Shown here: positions 1-8,844 of the stretch, one piece after another
How positions within the stretch are numbered: the first letter of the stretch is position 1
Layout of the letters: each line of letters opens with the position of its first letter
Origin: CAYONQ01 sp964405375
Lineage (GTDB): Bacteria > Planctomycetota > Phycisphaerae > Sedimentisphaerales > Anaerobacaceae
NCBI GenBank assembly: GCA_964405375.1
Contig: CAYONQ010000012.1
Span: forward strand, 1-43,222
Direction: 5' to 3'
DNA: 43,222 nucleotides
Notes under the pieces: generated by a model
What the model saw: the letters and a program-made list of their open reading frames with translations, nothing else
What the model was told of the DNA's origin: nothing
Database searches by the model: none
Program-made: the position numbers and the translations under genes

Positions 1-71
1 GATGTAAGCATAAATAGTACTTGAAAGGCTCCGGTTCATAGGAGAACACAGAGTTCACAGAGATTTATAAA

Positions 72-549
72 CTATTTCCACGTTTTGAATTTCAAATAAG
101 GAGCAAACTTATTTTTTAATTCAGGTAACTGACTAGTGAGCCAACCTAAGAGAACACTTTGTTTCCGACACATCTCCGAACGTTCTTTACCTTTTGGAAC
201 ACCATCTAAACTCTTATGAATTTCCCAAAAATCAAGTGCTTTATTGTCAATATTTTTTAAGATAATTCGGAATATCCTCTTTGAAAAGAAATACAGAATC
301 TTGGGTGCCAGCTCTGAACTCAAAGATGTCCTCCATTTCTATCTTGGCATCTATAAGAATTTTTGTGAGAAAAACCTGAGTATTCTTATAAACACCATAA
401 CGTTTATCGAACATATCAAGCTTGAATTTCTCCTTGCTTAATCGATATTGGTTGTAAGCAGTGTATGCGACGAAAACGCCAATCATTATTGTGATGGCAG
501 TAAAAATATATTCGGGCTTCATGACTGTAAAGATACATCCAAGTATCAT
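72..549 (-). pseudogene. Small membrane protein gene split by a frameshift
   Basis: Two overlapping minus-strand frames read as one protein. The first (549 to 247) has an N-terminal hydrophobic segment (residues ~10-32) and ends shortly after FKEDIPNYLKK. The second continues from IDNKALDFWEIHKSLDGV to a stop at 72. They join in a run of six A on the coding strand (about 251-258); one A fewer restores a single frame of about 158 residues. GGAGGT lies nine bases before the ATG at 549. I do not recognise a function: one TM helix followed by a soluble alpha-helical region, like many small uncharacterised membrane proteins. The break could be a real mutation or a homopolymer sequencing error. Confidence 0.6.
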
Positions 550-574
550 TTCTTTTTGACCTCCGATATGGTTC

Positions 575-1315
575 TTAATATTTTATCCACATTAAGCACA
601 GTCCCGCGGCCGGGGCGATGGGGCCTGCGGCGGTGCGGTTCTTTGCCTCGAGGATTTCACTTATCTTTTCAAGGCTCCATTTGCCTCTGCCGATTTCGAC
701 GAGCGTGCCGACGATGTTCCTGACCATATTATACAAAAAACCATCTCCCTCGACATCAACGTATATCCATTTATCTTCGGCTGTAACATCACAGCGGAAG
801 ATTGTGCGGACGGAGTTGTCCCGCCGGTCGCCGGCCGATGCAAACGACTTAAAGTCTTTCGTTCCGACAAGCAGTTGCCCCGCCCGGTTCATCGCTGCCA
901 CGTCTAATTTTTTCGGTATGTGCCAGCACTGATTGAGGCGGAGAACCGGCCGGTGGCGTCCGGTGTAAATCGTGTAGCGATAAAGCTTATTTTTGACGCC
1001 GCCTGCTAAATCAAAGCCGAGGGGCACTTCTTCGGCGGAGGTAACCACGATGTTACGCGGGAGTCGGCCGTTGATTGCTTTAGGGAAGTTCTCCGTAGGG
1101 ATGGAAGAATCAACCTCGAAAAGCCCGACCTGCCCCAGAGCGCTTACGCCAGCATCGGTTCTGCTTGCACCGTGAACATGGGTTCGGACACCGACAAGAC
1201 CAGACACGGCCTCGAAAAGCTCACCCTGGATGGTTCTTTTTCCCGGCTGGATTTGCCAGCCGTGATAACCGCTGCCATCGTATTGGACGGTAAATTTTAT
1301 ATTGCGGGTCGCCAT
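575..1315 (-). CDS. truA: tRNA pseudouridine(38-40) synthase TruA
   Basis: TruA converts uridines 38-40 in the anticodon stem of several tRNAs to pseudouridine. The 246-aa length is normal for the family. The N-terminus carries the QYDGSGYHGWQ strand, and the catalytic aspartate sits in the GASRTDAGVSALGQ motif (residues ~49-62). The conserved FLYNMVRNIVGTL helix is near the C-terminus. It begins eight bases after the stop of asd on the same strand, so the two are probably co-transcribed. No strong Shine-Dalgarno precedes the ATG at 1315, which fits translational coupling to asd. Confidence 0.95.
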   Translation of the reverse strand: MATRNIKFTVQYDGSGYHGWQIQPGKRTIQGELFEAVSGLVGVRTHVHGASRTDAGVSALGQVGLFEVDSSIPTENFPKAINGRLPRNIVVTSAEEVPLGFDLAGGVKNKLYRYTIYTGRHRPVLRLNQCWHIPKKLDVAAMNRAGQLLVGTKDFKSFASAGDRRDNSVRTIFRCDVTAEDKWIYVDVEGDGFLYNMVRNIVGTLVEIGRGKWSLEKISEILEAKNRTAAGPIAPAAGLCLMWIKY

Positions 1316-1323
1316 TTGGGCGA

Positions 1324-2325
1324 TTATAGCAGCTTTTCTGCGATTTGGACAGCATTCAGCGCTGCACCTTTTCGCAACTGGTCGCCGGCAACCCAGATAT
1401 TGATACCACGACCCTCCGGTATCGACTCATCCTGGCGGATTCGGCCAACGAAAATCTCGTCCCTGCCGGTGGCATCGATAGGCATCGGGAAGCGATTGCT
1501 TTGGCGGTCATCTACCAGTGAAACGCCGGGGGCGGTGCTCAGCAGGTCTCTGACCTGCTCTGGGCTAATCGCCTCGGTAAATTCGAGATTGATACTTTCG
1601 CAGTGCGCCCTGAATACCGGAATGCGAATACAGGTGCAGGTAATCGCAATCTCGGGGCAATTGAAAATCTTCCTGGTCTCGTTGACCATTTTCATTTCTT
1701 CCTGATTATAGCCGTTTGCTTCGAGCTTCGAGTTGTGACTGAAAGCATTAAATGCTATCTGGTACGGAAAAACGCTACAGGTCGGCTGTTTGCCTTCGAG
1801 TATTTCACGGCTTTGGGTCTCCAGTTCGAGCATCGCCTGCCTCCCGGCCCCGCTGGCGGCCTGATAGGTACTGACCACCATCCGTTTGACAGGGTTTGCC
1901 TTGTGCAACGGCCAGACCGGCACGATGCCGACGATTGTCGAGCAGTTCGGATTGGCGATTATGCCTTTATGCTCGGCGATTCTTTCCGGATTTATCTCCG
2001 GGATGACAAGCGGGACATCCGGGTCCATTCTAAAGGCCGATGAGTTATCGACCACGACCGCACCGGCCTCGACCGCAGCCGGCGCAAATTCCCTGCTTCG
2101 GGCCGCCCCGGCGCTGAACAACGCAATATCGATGTGATTGAAGTTGTTGGCGGTCAATTCTTCAACGATGTATTCCTTGCCTTTGAACTCGATTTTCTTA
2201 CCGGCGGACCGGCTGCTCGCCAGCATCTTCAGCGAACTAAACGCAAATTCGCGCTGCTGGATAATATTCAGGAACTCCCGGCCAACGGCCCCGGTTACCC
2301 CTGCGATTGCCAGATTGCAACCCAT
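1324..2325 (-). CDS. asd: Aspartate-semialdehyde dehydrogenase
   Basis: This NADP-dependent enzyme reduces L-aspartyl-4-phosphate to aspartate semialdehyde, the branch point to lysine/diaminopimelate, threonine and methionine. The protein opens with the nucleotide-binding loop GVTGAVG. The catalytic cysteine is in NPNCSTI, the region around EMKMVNETRKI is conserved, and the acid/base histidine lies in RAHCESINLEF. The start was placed at 2325 because AGGAG lies seven bases upstream and the protein then begins directly at the Rossmann strand; a longer in-frame start at 2355 would add ten unlikely residues. Length is 333 aa, usual for the family. It is the first gene of an asd-truA pair. Confidence 0.95.
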   Translation of the reverse strand: MGCNLAIAGVTGAVGREFLNIIQQREFAFSSLKMLASSRSAGKKIEFKGKEYIVEELTANNFNHIDIALFSAGAARSREFAPAAVEAGAVVVDNSSAFRMDPDVPLVIPEINPERIAEHKGIIANPNCSTIVGIVPVWPLHKANPVKRMVVSTYQAASGAGRQAMLELETQSREILEGKQPTCSVFPYQIAFNAFSHNSKLEANGYNQEEMKMVNETRKIFNCPEIAITCTCIRIPVFRAHCESINLEFTEAISPEQVRDLLSTAPGVSLVDDRQSNRFPMPIDATGRDEIFVGRIRQDESIPEGRGINIWVAGDQLRKGAALNAVQIAEKLL

Positions 2326-2363
2326 AACTAACTCCTGAAGATATTTTACATACACACAATAAG

Positions 2364-2386
2364 GGGCAGCCGAATCAAGACTGCCC
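2364..2386. repeat. Inverted repeat between transporter and asd
   Basis: GGGCAG (2364-2369) and CTGCCC (2381-2386) form a six-bp stem with an eleven-base loop. Read on the minus strand it follows the transporter gene ending at 2498, so it could act as a weak terminator ahead of asd, but no convincing U tract follows it. Confidence 0.3.
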
Positions 2387-2497
2387 GCTTAAAACCTCTA
2401 AATCCAGTATATAGTGTGTAATTATATGGTATTTAATAGAAAAATCAACCCGAAATTCAGAGCTCTTTTCGCTTTTCCTTTTTCTCTTTTTGTCTTT

Positions 2498-3421
2498 CTA
2501 CTTTTTGGCTTCCCGCTGCCATATCGCTGACATCACGGACGCCGTGATAATACAGATAAACACAAAGATTGCTGCTGGCATCGCTGCTTTTTCGCCGAAA
2601 TGCTTTAATGCCAGAACCGTCCCCAGGCCAGCGTTCTGCATCCCTATCTCGATTGCCAACGTCCGTCTTCTCTTGGTATTCATCTGAAAAACCGCCCCCA
2701 CACCGTAGCCGGCCAACATCCCATAAACATTCAATACCACCGCCGCCGCCAAAGTCACACCGGTTATCATAAGCAGGTAATTCCTGTTGAGGGCTATTAC
2801 CAAAGAACAGATAAATATTATAAACGTAACAGATATCGCAGGAAAAATAGCTAATACCTTTTCTACTCTTTCCTTGAAATAATGCCTGACCCCAAACCCT
2901 AAAAACAAAGGCACTATCACCATTTTTACCACACTGGCCACCATCGCCCAGAAGTTGACCTTCATCACCGCCCCGGCCAACAGTAAAGTCAGCCCCGGCG
3001 TCAGCAACGGACACAACAAAGTGGACACCGTCGTCAGCGAAACCGAATAAGCGGTGTCGGCTCTGGCAAGAAAGCTGAACACGTTGCTCGCCATCGCCCC
3101 GGGCGCCGAGCCGGTCAGTATCAGGCCAACTGCAATCTCGGCCTCCAGCCCGAGCGCTTTCGCTAATACAAACGCCCCTAACGGCATAATGCTGAACTGC
3201 GCACAGCAGCCGACTAAAACGATGATGGGCCTTTCTAAGATGCGTTTGAAATCCTCGACCGACAAAACCGCTCCGATTCCGAACATCGTCAGGCCGAAGA
3301 ACAATTCATTGTAGGCCTTCAGCGCCACAAAAGGCCCTGGCCAAAAATAGGCCACAACCCCGAATACGATTACCCATACCGCAAAATACTTCGTATAAAA
3401 ATCCAGCACCTTCCTGAACAT
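2498..3421 (-). CDS. Bile acid:sodium symporter (BASS) family transporter
   Basis: A 307-aa polytopic membrane protein of about nine or ten hydrophobic segments in the BASS/SBF fold. The first 40 residues (YFWPGPFVALKAYN) and the FFGLTMFGIGAVLSVEDFK segment are characteristic, as is the crossover region with GSAPGAMASNVFSFLARAD and the C-terminal EIGMQNAGLGTVLALKHFG helix, which supplies Na+ and substrate contacts in family structures. Bacterial members carry organic anions such as pantoate or other carboxylates with sodium; the actual substrate cannot be read from the sequence. It ends in a Lys/Arg-rich tail and stands alone, upstream of asd on the same strand. Confidence 0.85.
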   Translation of the reverse strand: MFRKVLDFYTKYFAVWVIVFGVVAYFWPGPFVALKAYNELFFGLTMFGIGAVLSVEDFKRILERPIIVLVGCCAQFSIMPLGAFVLAKALGLEAEIAVGLILTGSAPGAMASNVFSFLARADTAYSVSLTTVSTLLCPLLTPGLTLLLAGAVMKVNFWAMVASVVKMVIVPLFLGFGVRHYFKERVEKVLAIFPAISVTFIIFICSLVIALNRNYLLMITGVTLAAAVVLNVYGMLAGYGVGAVFQMNTKRRRTLAIEIGMQNAGLGTVLALKHFGEKAAMPAAIFVFICIITASVMSAIWQREAKK

Positions 3422-3673
3422 AATCCGAAAGTTTATCCCCTCATACCGGAGGTGACAACAAATTTATTGAAGCGGCCGCCGTGTGCTATCTTAAGCGATG
3501 CAAGGCGGTTTTAACCCTGCACGTCGTTCTTATCGGACATTAAAGCTATATTCTTGATACCGCTCGGCTTGGCTATTTTGCCTTTGTCGCGACATTTTTT
3601 ATACTTTAATTGGCTATAGAAGTTTATGGAACTTCCTATCTGTATACCCATTTTCCGGGGGGAGATGGCTGAT

Positions 3674-3829
3674 ATGAGCAGAAAACGAAAAAAAGAGCAA
3701 ATAAAACAATTGAAAACAGAGCTAAAGACCACTTATCAGGCAAGCAACTACCGCCTTATCAAGCTCGCCTTGCTTATGGCCGTGCTTGCGATAATCGCCG
3801 CCTATATGTACGGCCACATCCACATATAG
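3674..3829 (+). CDS. Small single-pass membrane protein, 51 aa
   Basis: A short ORF starting MSRKRKKEQIKQ. The basic N-terminal stretch (residues 1-16) precedes one transmembrane helix (about residues 31-46). A purine-rich GGGGGGAG at 3657-3664 lies nine bases before the ATG at 3674, which is why this start was preferred over upstream ATGs at 3626 and 3665. The gene is followed by a strong terminator at 3903-3941, supporting transcription. I do not recognise a family; the topology suggests a cytoplasmic basic head on a membrane anchor. Confidence 0.55.
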   Translation: MSRKRKKEQIKQLKTELKTTYQASNYRLIKLALLMAVLAIIAAYMYGHIHI

Positions 3830-3902
3830 AAGCGCAAGTGCCCTTAGTTTCTTGCCATTTCAATTAGTGCTCTATTCAGCTCCCAATTTATTTGGGCGTG
3901 AT

Positions 3903-3941
3903 AAAACTAAGGCCCCGTTAAAAATAACGGGGCCTTAGTTT
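3903..3941. terminator. Bidirectional Rho-independent terminator
   Basis: A perfect 18-bp inverted repeat (3903-3920 with 3924-3941) with a three-base AAA loop. It is GC-rich in the middle and ends in T on the plus strand and on the minus strand, so it can stop transcription from both sides. It lies between the convergent 51-aa membrane protein gene (plus) and the HtrA gene (minus). Confidence 0.9.
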
Positions 3942-3969
3942 TTGCACCGAGAGTTTTATGCGTTGATAT

Positions 3970-5475
3970 TTACTTTTCTGGCAGTATCAGTGCCACATAT
4001 CGTGAATAGCGTCCTTTTTTAGTTAAAAGTAGTATGGTCTTTTCCTTACCGGATTTTTCTATTGCCTCGTTAAACCCTTCTATGTTTTTGATGGGCTGGC
4101 GGTTGACCTCCACAATTAGTGTACCGGGCGTTATACCGGCAAGCTCGGCAATAGAACTTGGCTCGACACCGGCAACCACCACGCCGCTTTGGCCTTCATA
4201 GCCCAATCGCTCAGCAAGTTCGTCCGTAAGTTCCTGTACGGTAAGACCCAATTGTTCGAGGGCACCCGAAGGTTCAGCGGCGGCAAGCGCACCTTCTGTC
4301 GGACGCTGACCAAGCTCGACGGTGAGCTCTTTTCGCTTTCCATCTCGCAGCACGACTACCTCTACCTTCGTGCCGGGTTTCAGCATTGCAACCCTGCTCT
4401 GCAGTACATTGACCTTTTCAACGGGCCGGCCGTTAAATTCAACAATGATGTCACCGGCTTTCAGCCCTGCTTTGTCGGCGGCGGAGTCCTTGGTAACCTC
4501 CGGGACAAGGACGCCTCTCGTATCCTTTAAGCCGAAGGATTTAGCTAACTCGGCTGTGATGTCCTGGATAATGACACCGAGAAAACCACGCACAACGGTC
4601 CCGGTCTCGATAAGCTGCTCATAGACCGCCTTGGCCATATTTCCGGGGATTGCAAAACCGATACCCACATTGAATCGATAATCGCGGTAGGCGACAATAG
4701 CGGTGTTAATACCGACAACCTTACCATCGAGATTTAGCAGAGGTCCGCCGGAATTGCCGGGATTTATGGCGGCGTCGGTCTGAATGTAATCTTCATACTC
4801 GGTAAGCCGCAGACCGCCTCTGCCTTTTGCGCTTACGATGCCGGCGGTAACGGTGTTGCTCAGACCGAACGGATTGCCGATGGCAATGACCCATTCGCCG
4901 ACCTCGAGAGCATCAGAGTCGTCCAGTTCAAGAAAAGACAACTCTTTGGCGTCAATTTTTATGACAGCGACCTCGGTGTCGGGGTCTGTGCCGATGATTT
5001 TTGCCTCAAACTCTCGGCCGTCTAAGAGAGTTACCTTAACCTCATCGGCGTCTCCGACAACGTGATTGTTGGTAAGGACATAGCCGTCCGGCGAGATAAT
5101 AAATCCGGAGCCCTTAGCCGTCTGGCGGTATTTTTGCTGAGGCAAACGTTGCTGGGGGGAACGTCGCTGAGGGAAACGACGGCGGAAAAAATAATCGAAA
5201 AAATCATCCTCGAACGGGTCAAACGGCTCGCCAAAAGGCCCTTCACGCATTGACGGACTTTCCTGTGTGACGACCTTTTCGGCGTTTATACTCACTACCG
5301 CAGGTGAGGCCTTTTCGGCAATTTTTGCAAAGGTTTTACCCGTCTGATGCAGGGCATCAGTGGTGTTTTTGTCCTCTGCAGCAGCCAGAGGCAAGACAAT
5401 TAAAAACAAAATAAAAGTTGAAACCATAAGATAACAAAGTGGGTTTTTGGCCTGCTTAAGACTTGAAGTTTGCAT
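3970..5475 (-). CDS. degP: Do-family periplasmic serine protease/chaperone (HtrA/DegP type)
   Basis: A 501-aa envelope protease that degrades or refolds damaged exported proteins. A signal peptide spans residues ~12-33 (hydrophobic, ending LPLAAAED). A charged Pro/Gln/Arg linker (~80-118) precedes the trypsin-like domain. The catalytic histidine is H138 in NNHVV and the serine is S242 in GNSGGPL. The position of the triad aspartate reads DPDTEVAVIKI, giving E168 where DegP has Asp. Two PDZ domains follow (~290-375 and ~405-495). The start is well set: AGGAGG lies six bases before the ATG. The gene ends at the bidirectional terminator. Confidence 0.93.
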   Translation of the reverse strand: MQTSSLKQAKNPLCYLMVSTFILFLIVLPLAAAEDKNTTDALHQTGKTFAKIAEKASPAVVSINAEKVVTQESPSMREGPFGEPFDPFEDDFFDYFFRRRFPQRRSPQQRLPQQKYRQTAKGSGFIISPDGYVLTNNHVVGDADEVKVTLLDGREFEAKIIGTDPDTEVAVIKIDAKELSFLELDDSDALEVGEWVIAIGNPFGLSNTVTAGIVSAKGRGGLRLTEYEDYIQTDAAINPGNSGGPLLNLDGKVVGINTAIVAYRDYRFNVGIGFAIPGNMAKAVYEQLIETGTVVRGFLGVIIQDITAELAKSFGLKDTRGVLVPEVTKDSAADKAGLKAGDIIVEFNGRPVEKVNVLQSRVAMLKPGTKVEVVVLRDGKRKELTVELGQRPTEGALAAAEPSGALEQLGLTVQELTDELAERLGYEGQSGVVVAGVEPSSIAELAGITPGTLIVEVNRQPIKNIEGFNEAIEKSGKEKTILLLTKKGRYSRYVALILPEK

Positions 5476-5804
5476 CTTTAACCTCCTAATTTATTAGATA
5501 ATCGAGCAAGTTTTAAGGCCAACAGTCTCCGAAACGACCTCATCCAATGTAAACCTGACCTTGGGCAGCGATAAAAAACAGTCTGAGTAAACTTTATACG
5601 ATTTTATTATCGATAGGTTCGCTGAGTCAAAGGTTTTTTTAGCTCCGGGCGGCAAAAACCCAGCGTAAAAAGACGGTCAGCTTTACGCTGGGCACCCCAC
5701 AAATTCTGATATTAGCAATTGACAGTGTAAATCTTCTGGATGAAAATTACTCCGATAGGAAAATAGTTGCCGGGTGATTTTCGGCATTTTTCGGGAGGTC
5801 TAAT
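5476..5804. other. Intergenic region between degP and the YbaK-like gene
   Basis: A 329-base divergent intergenic region. It holds a perfect 11-bp inverted repeat (5659-5669 with 5682-5692, 12-base loop) followed on the minus strand by five T, so it could terminate minus-strand readthrough; no minus-strand gene immediately precedes it. TTGACA at 5719-5724 followed after 17 bases by GAAAAT (5742-5747) is a possible promoter for the plus-strand gene at 5805. I see no RNA gene here. Confidence 0.45.
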
Positions 5805-6269
5805 ATGCAAGTGATAGAGTTTTTAAATAAGTCGGGGGTTCCTTATGAGGTTACCGAACACGAGCCGGCCTTTTCGGCACAGAGCATAGCGGCAGCCGAG
5901 CACGAGCCGGGCAGATACGTAGCCAAGCCGGTGATAGTCAAGGCCGATGGTAAGCACGTGATGTGTGTTCTTTCAGCGTGTTACAAGATTGACCTGCGCA
6001 CCCTAAAAAAACAATTGGGTGCTAAAAAAGTCGAGTTAGCTGAGGAAAATGAGATTGGCGAACTGTTCGGTGATTGTGAACTGGGGGCGGAGCCGCCGTT
6101 TGGGAACTTATATGATTTGCCCACCATTATGGATAAGGCCTTAGAGGCGGACGACCATATTATGTTCCAGGCCGGCACGCACGAAAAGGCGATACGGATG
6201 ACTATGGACGATTACCGAAAGCTCGTTGCGCCGCAGGTGCTTGAATTCAGCTATCACGTAACCTCGTAG
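5805..6269 (+). CDS. YbaK/EbsC-family aminoacyl-tRNA deacylase
   Basis: A 154-aa single-domain protein of the YbaK/prolyl-tRNA-editing family, whose members hydrolyse mischarged aminoacyl-tRNAs in trans. The family core is visible: an early EVTEHEPAFSAQSIA segment, the lysine-containing strand AKPVIVKADG, and the GAEPPFGNLYDLPTIMD loop that lines the active site. The last third (DDHIMFQAGTHEKAIRM) matches the conserved GxH-containing strand pair. GGGAGG lies six bases before the ATG. It converges with the aminotransferase gene, with only 13 bases between stops. Which mischarged tRNA it edits cannot be told from sequence. Confidence 0.88.
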   Translation: MQVIEFLNKSGVPYEVTEHEPAFSAQSIAAAEHEPGRYVAKPVIVKADGKHVMCVLSACYKIDLRTLKKQLGAKKVELAEENEIGELFGDCELGAEPPFGNLYDLPTIMDKALEADDHIMFQAGTHEKAIRMTMDDYRKLVAPQVLEFSYHVTS

Positions 6270-6282
6270 CCCGAGCGACGAC

Positions 6283-7371
6283 TCACCCGATTTCGTCATC
6301 AATCCAGCCGAGCAGCTCTTTAAGGTCATCGAGAGTGATGTCACCCATATGAGCAATACGGAACGTCTCTTCTTTTAACTTGCCGTAACCATTCCCGAAG
6401 ATGGTATTATGCTTTTGCTGGACGGAATTGATTGTCTCATCGACGTTAATGCCTCGATTATTTTTGACGCTGGTAAGGGTGTTTGAGGCATATTTCTCAT
6501 CGGGGAACAAGTCAAATTTCTCTTTTGCCCAGCCTCTTACAAACTCGCCCATTTTTCTGTGCCTTTCCCAGACGTTTTCCATACCCTCGGCAAGTATCTT
6601 TTTGCACTGGTAGTTCAAAGCCATAATATGCGGTATTGCGGGGGTGGTAGGTGTCTGGTTCTTTTCGGCCCTTTTTGCAAACTGCTGGAAGTCGAAATAA
6701 TAGCCCCGGTTCGGCACGCTCTTGCTTTTTTCCAGCGCCCGGTTGCTTACCAAAGCCACCGCCAGCCCGGGCGGGATAGCAAATGCCTTCTGGACCGAGG
6801 CGAATGCCACATCCCAGCCGAGATTGTCAAAGTGCAGAGGCAACCCGACCATAGCGCTGACACAATCGACAAAGACAAGCACATCGGGATATTTTTCCCT
6901 CATCATTTCACTGATTTCATAGACCGGATTCATCAACCCGGTGCTGGTTTCGCTATAGACGAGTGTAACGGCTGAATACTCACCGCCGGTGAGCTTCTCG
7001 TCAATCATTTCAGGAGTTGTGGGCTGTCCCCAATCGACCTTTAGCTGCTCGACGTTTCTGCCGCAGCTTTTAGCAACATCGGCCCATTTATCGCTGAACG
7101 CCCCACAGCAGGTAGCCAGAACGGTCTCGTCAAAGCCGACACAGTTGCGAATAGCCGCTTCCCAGATTCCGGAAGCGCTCGATGTGGACAAAAAGACGTT
7201 CTGGTCGGTAAAGAATATTTTCCTTAGCATCTCGACCGTTTCACCATGCAGTTGAGCATACTCTTTGCCGCGGTGCCCCAGTGTCGGCCGTGCAAGCTGC
7301 GCCAGGACGTCGTCATTGACCTTTACCGGGCCCGGAATGAACAATCTCGGCGGATTTTTCCAGTCTGTCAT
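6283..7371 (-). CDS. Class V aminotransferase (alanine/serine-glyoxylate type)
   Basis: A 362-aa PLP-dependent fold-type I enzyme. The N-terminus FIPGPVKVNDDVLAQ and the substrate-binding GHRGKEY motif are typical of alanine-glyoxylate and serine-pyruvate aminotransferases and related phosphoserine aminotransferases. The PLP lysine lies in SVQKAF (residues ~198-203), preceded by the cofactor-binding FVDCVSAM strand. It lies 18 bases downstream of a DUF1015 gene on the same strand. In many anaerobes such enzymes sit beside serine-biosynthesis genes, so a role in serine metabolism is likely but inferred. Confidence 0.88.
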   Translation of the reverse strand: MTDWKNPPRLFIPGPVKVNDDVLAQLARPTLGHRGKEYAQLHGETVEMLRKIFFTDQNVFLSTSSASGIWEAAIRNCVGFDETVLATCCGAFSDKWADVAKSCGRNVEQLKVDWGQPTTPEMIDEKLTGGEYSAVTLVYSETSTGLMNPVYEISEMMREKYPDVLVFVDCVSAMVGLPLHFDNLGWDVAFASVQKAFAIPPGLAVALVSNRALEKSKSVPNRGYYFDFQQFAKRAEKNQTPTTPAIPHIMALNYQCKKILAEGMENVWERHRKMGEFVRGWAKEKFDLFPDEKYASNTLTSVKNNRGINVDETINSVQQKHNTIFGNGYGKLKEETFRIAHMGDITLDDLKELLGWIDDEIG

Positions 7372-7389
7372 ATCATCTGCTCCTGAAAG

Positions 7390-8700
7390 TTACAGTTTGT
7401 TAATCGTTAAGCCCGTATAAATCTTTGGATAAAAGTAAGTTGACTTTTGAGGCATTCTTTCACCTGCGTCGGTAACCATTTTTAGCTGCTCTATTCTTAT
7501 CGGGTTCATAAAGAAAGCCGCCTGTCTCTGTCCTCTGTCAACTGCAGCGATTGATTCGTCAACCGCACCACTTGTGCCTTTTATATATTCGATATTAGCG
7601 CCTCTTGCCAGCTTTTCCTTGTTTATACCCAGCAGCTCTTCAAGGATAAGCTTGCCCAATACAGCGACGTCGAGCGACCTCCAGGCGCTGCTTTTTTCGG
7701 CTGCTGCCGAATCCATCGGCTGTCTGCTTTTCAGGACGGCTGCGTAGAAGCCGTTGTCGGCGGTGTATATACCGAACGCATTTTTGCCTCTGTCGTGTTC
7801 GGTTCTCATTTGTGCGAGCATTTTTTGCTTTGCGTCTGTCTTTGCCTGCGGTGAATCGAAACGGTACTTGGTAACCTCGAAGTTTCGTTCGAGGTCGGCG
7901 ATTAGTTTCCCGCAGTCAAAGTCTTCGAGATTGCCGACGAGCCGGTGAGTGGCTAAAACGACAAGCCCTTCGTGACAGGTATTGGCAAATGCCATCATTT
8001 GATACTTTGCCGCCGGCTTGGTGCTCTCTTTAGAGTAACTCAGCCCGGTTATATAACGGTGATGGCCGTCGGCTATGATACAGCTTTTATCGCTCATCAT
8101 ATTTGCGATTGCATCGATATCGTCCTTGTCGGTTATTGCAAAGAGCCGATGCCGGACGTCCTGGTCGTTGATGAAATCAACGAGCGGTTTTTGCCCGGCC
8201 GTTTTTTCGATGATTCTGTCTGCTGTTTGCCGTCGGTCTTCATAAAGCATAAAAACCAGCCCGAATCTGGCGGCGGTCGCCCTTTTGAGGTTGAGCCGGT
8301 CGATTATGGGCTGCTCAAGAATTTGTTCATGAGGCCTGACAACCTTTCCGAACTCTTCGAGTTTAGCCAAAGCAATGAAGCTGAACCGCTGAAGCCGGCG
8401 ACCCAGCACCTCGAAATCCTGGACGTAGGCGTAAATGGTCTCGGTCGAATCCTGCTTTAAGATGCCCTCTTTCAGCCAGGTATTAAGATACTCGGCTGCC
8501 CGCGTATATTGATTGTTGGTCTGGCTATCGTCAGAGGTGGCTTTACCCTTTGTTATCCGCACGATATTATACGGGCTTTTTTCATAGAGCCGCTGCTGCT
8601 GGTTATTACTGATAACATCGTAAGGAGGAACAACGCAGTCGCCCACATCGCCGACCACCACTTCGTCATATCTGAATGCTCTAAACGGCTTAATTTCCAT
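7390..8700 (-). CDS. DUF1015 family protein
   Basis: A 436-aa cytosolic protein of the DUF1015 family. Recognisable features are the N-terminal IKPFRAFRYD and VVPPYDVIS segments, a central RPHEQ motif, and the invariant ADGHHRY motif that probably forms part of the active site. The ATG at 8700 has GGAG eight bases upstream. It is the first gene of a two-gene unit with the class V aminotransferase. The pairing suggests serine or phosphoserine metabolism, but the reaction is not established by anything visible here. Confidence 0.85.
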   Translation of the reverse strand: MEIKPFRAFRYDEVVVGDVGDCVVPPYDVISNNQQQRLYEKSPYNIVRITKGKATSDDSQTNNQYTRAAEYLNTWLKEGILKQDSTETIYAYVQDFEVLGRRLQRFSFIALAKLEEFGKVVRPHEQILEQPIIDRLNLKRATAARFGLVFMLYEDRRQTADRIIEKTAGQKPLVDFINDQDVRHRLFAITDKDDIDAIANMMSDKSCIIADGHHRYITGLSYSKESTKPAAKYQMMAFANTCHEGLVVLATHRLVGNLEDFDCGKLIADLERNFEVTKYRFDSPQAKTDAKQKMLAQMRTEHDRGKNAFGIYTADNGFYAAVLKSRQPMDSAAAEKSSAWRSLDVAVLGKLILEELLGINKEKLARGANIEYIKGTSGAVDESIAAVDRGQRQAAFFMNPIRIEQLKMVTDAGERMPQKSTYFYPKIYTGLTINKL

Positions 8701-8758
8701 ATTCGTAACTCCACCGTCAGGTGTCCTGCGGAGATATTTCGGCCTCGCCTATAAGAGA

Positions 8759-8787
8759 TTGGCAAAAATCACAGAATTAGGGATAAT
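8759..8787 (+). promoter_or_regulatory. Putative sigma-70 promoter for trmO
   Basis: TTGGCA (8759-8764), a 17-base spacer and GATAAT (8782-8787), about 58 bases before the TrmO start codon and in the divergent gap with the DUF1015 gene. Confidence 0.5.
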
Positions 8788-8844
8788 ACTAAAGAGAAGG
8801 CAGATTGTCAAATGCGATTAGGAATTGTTTAATGAGGTGTAAAT

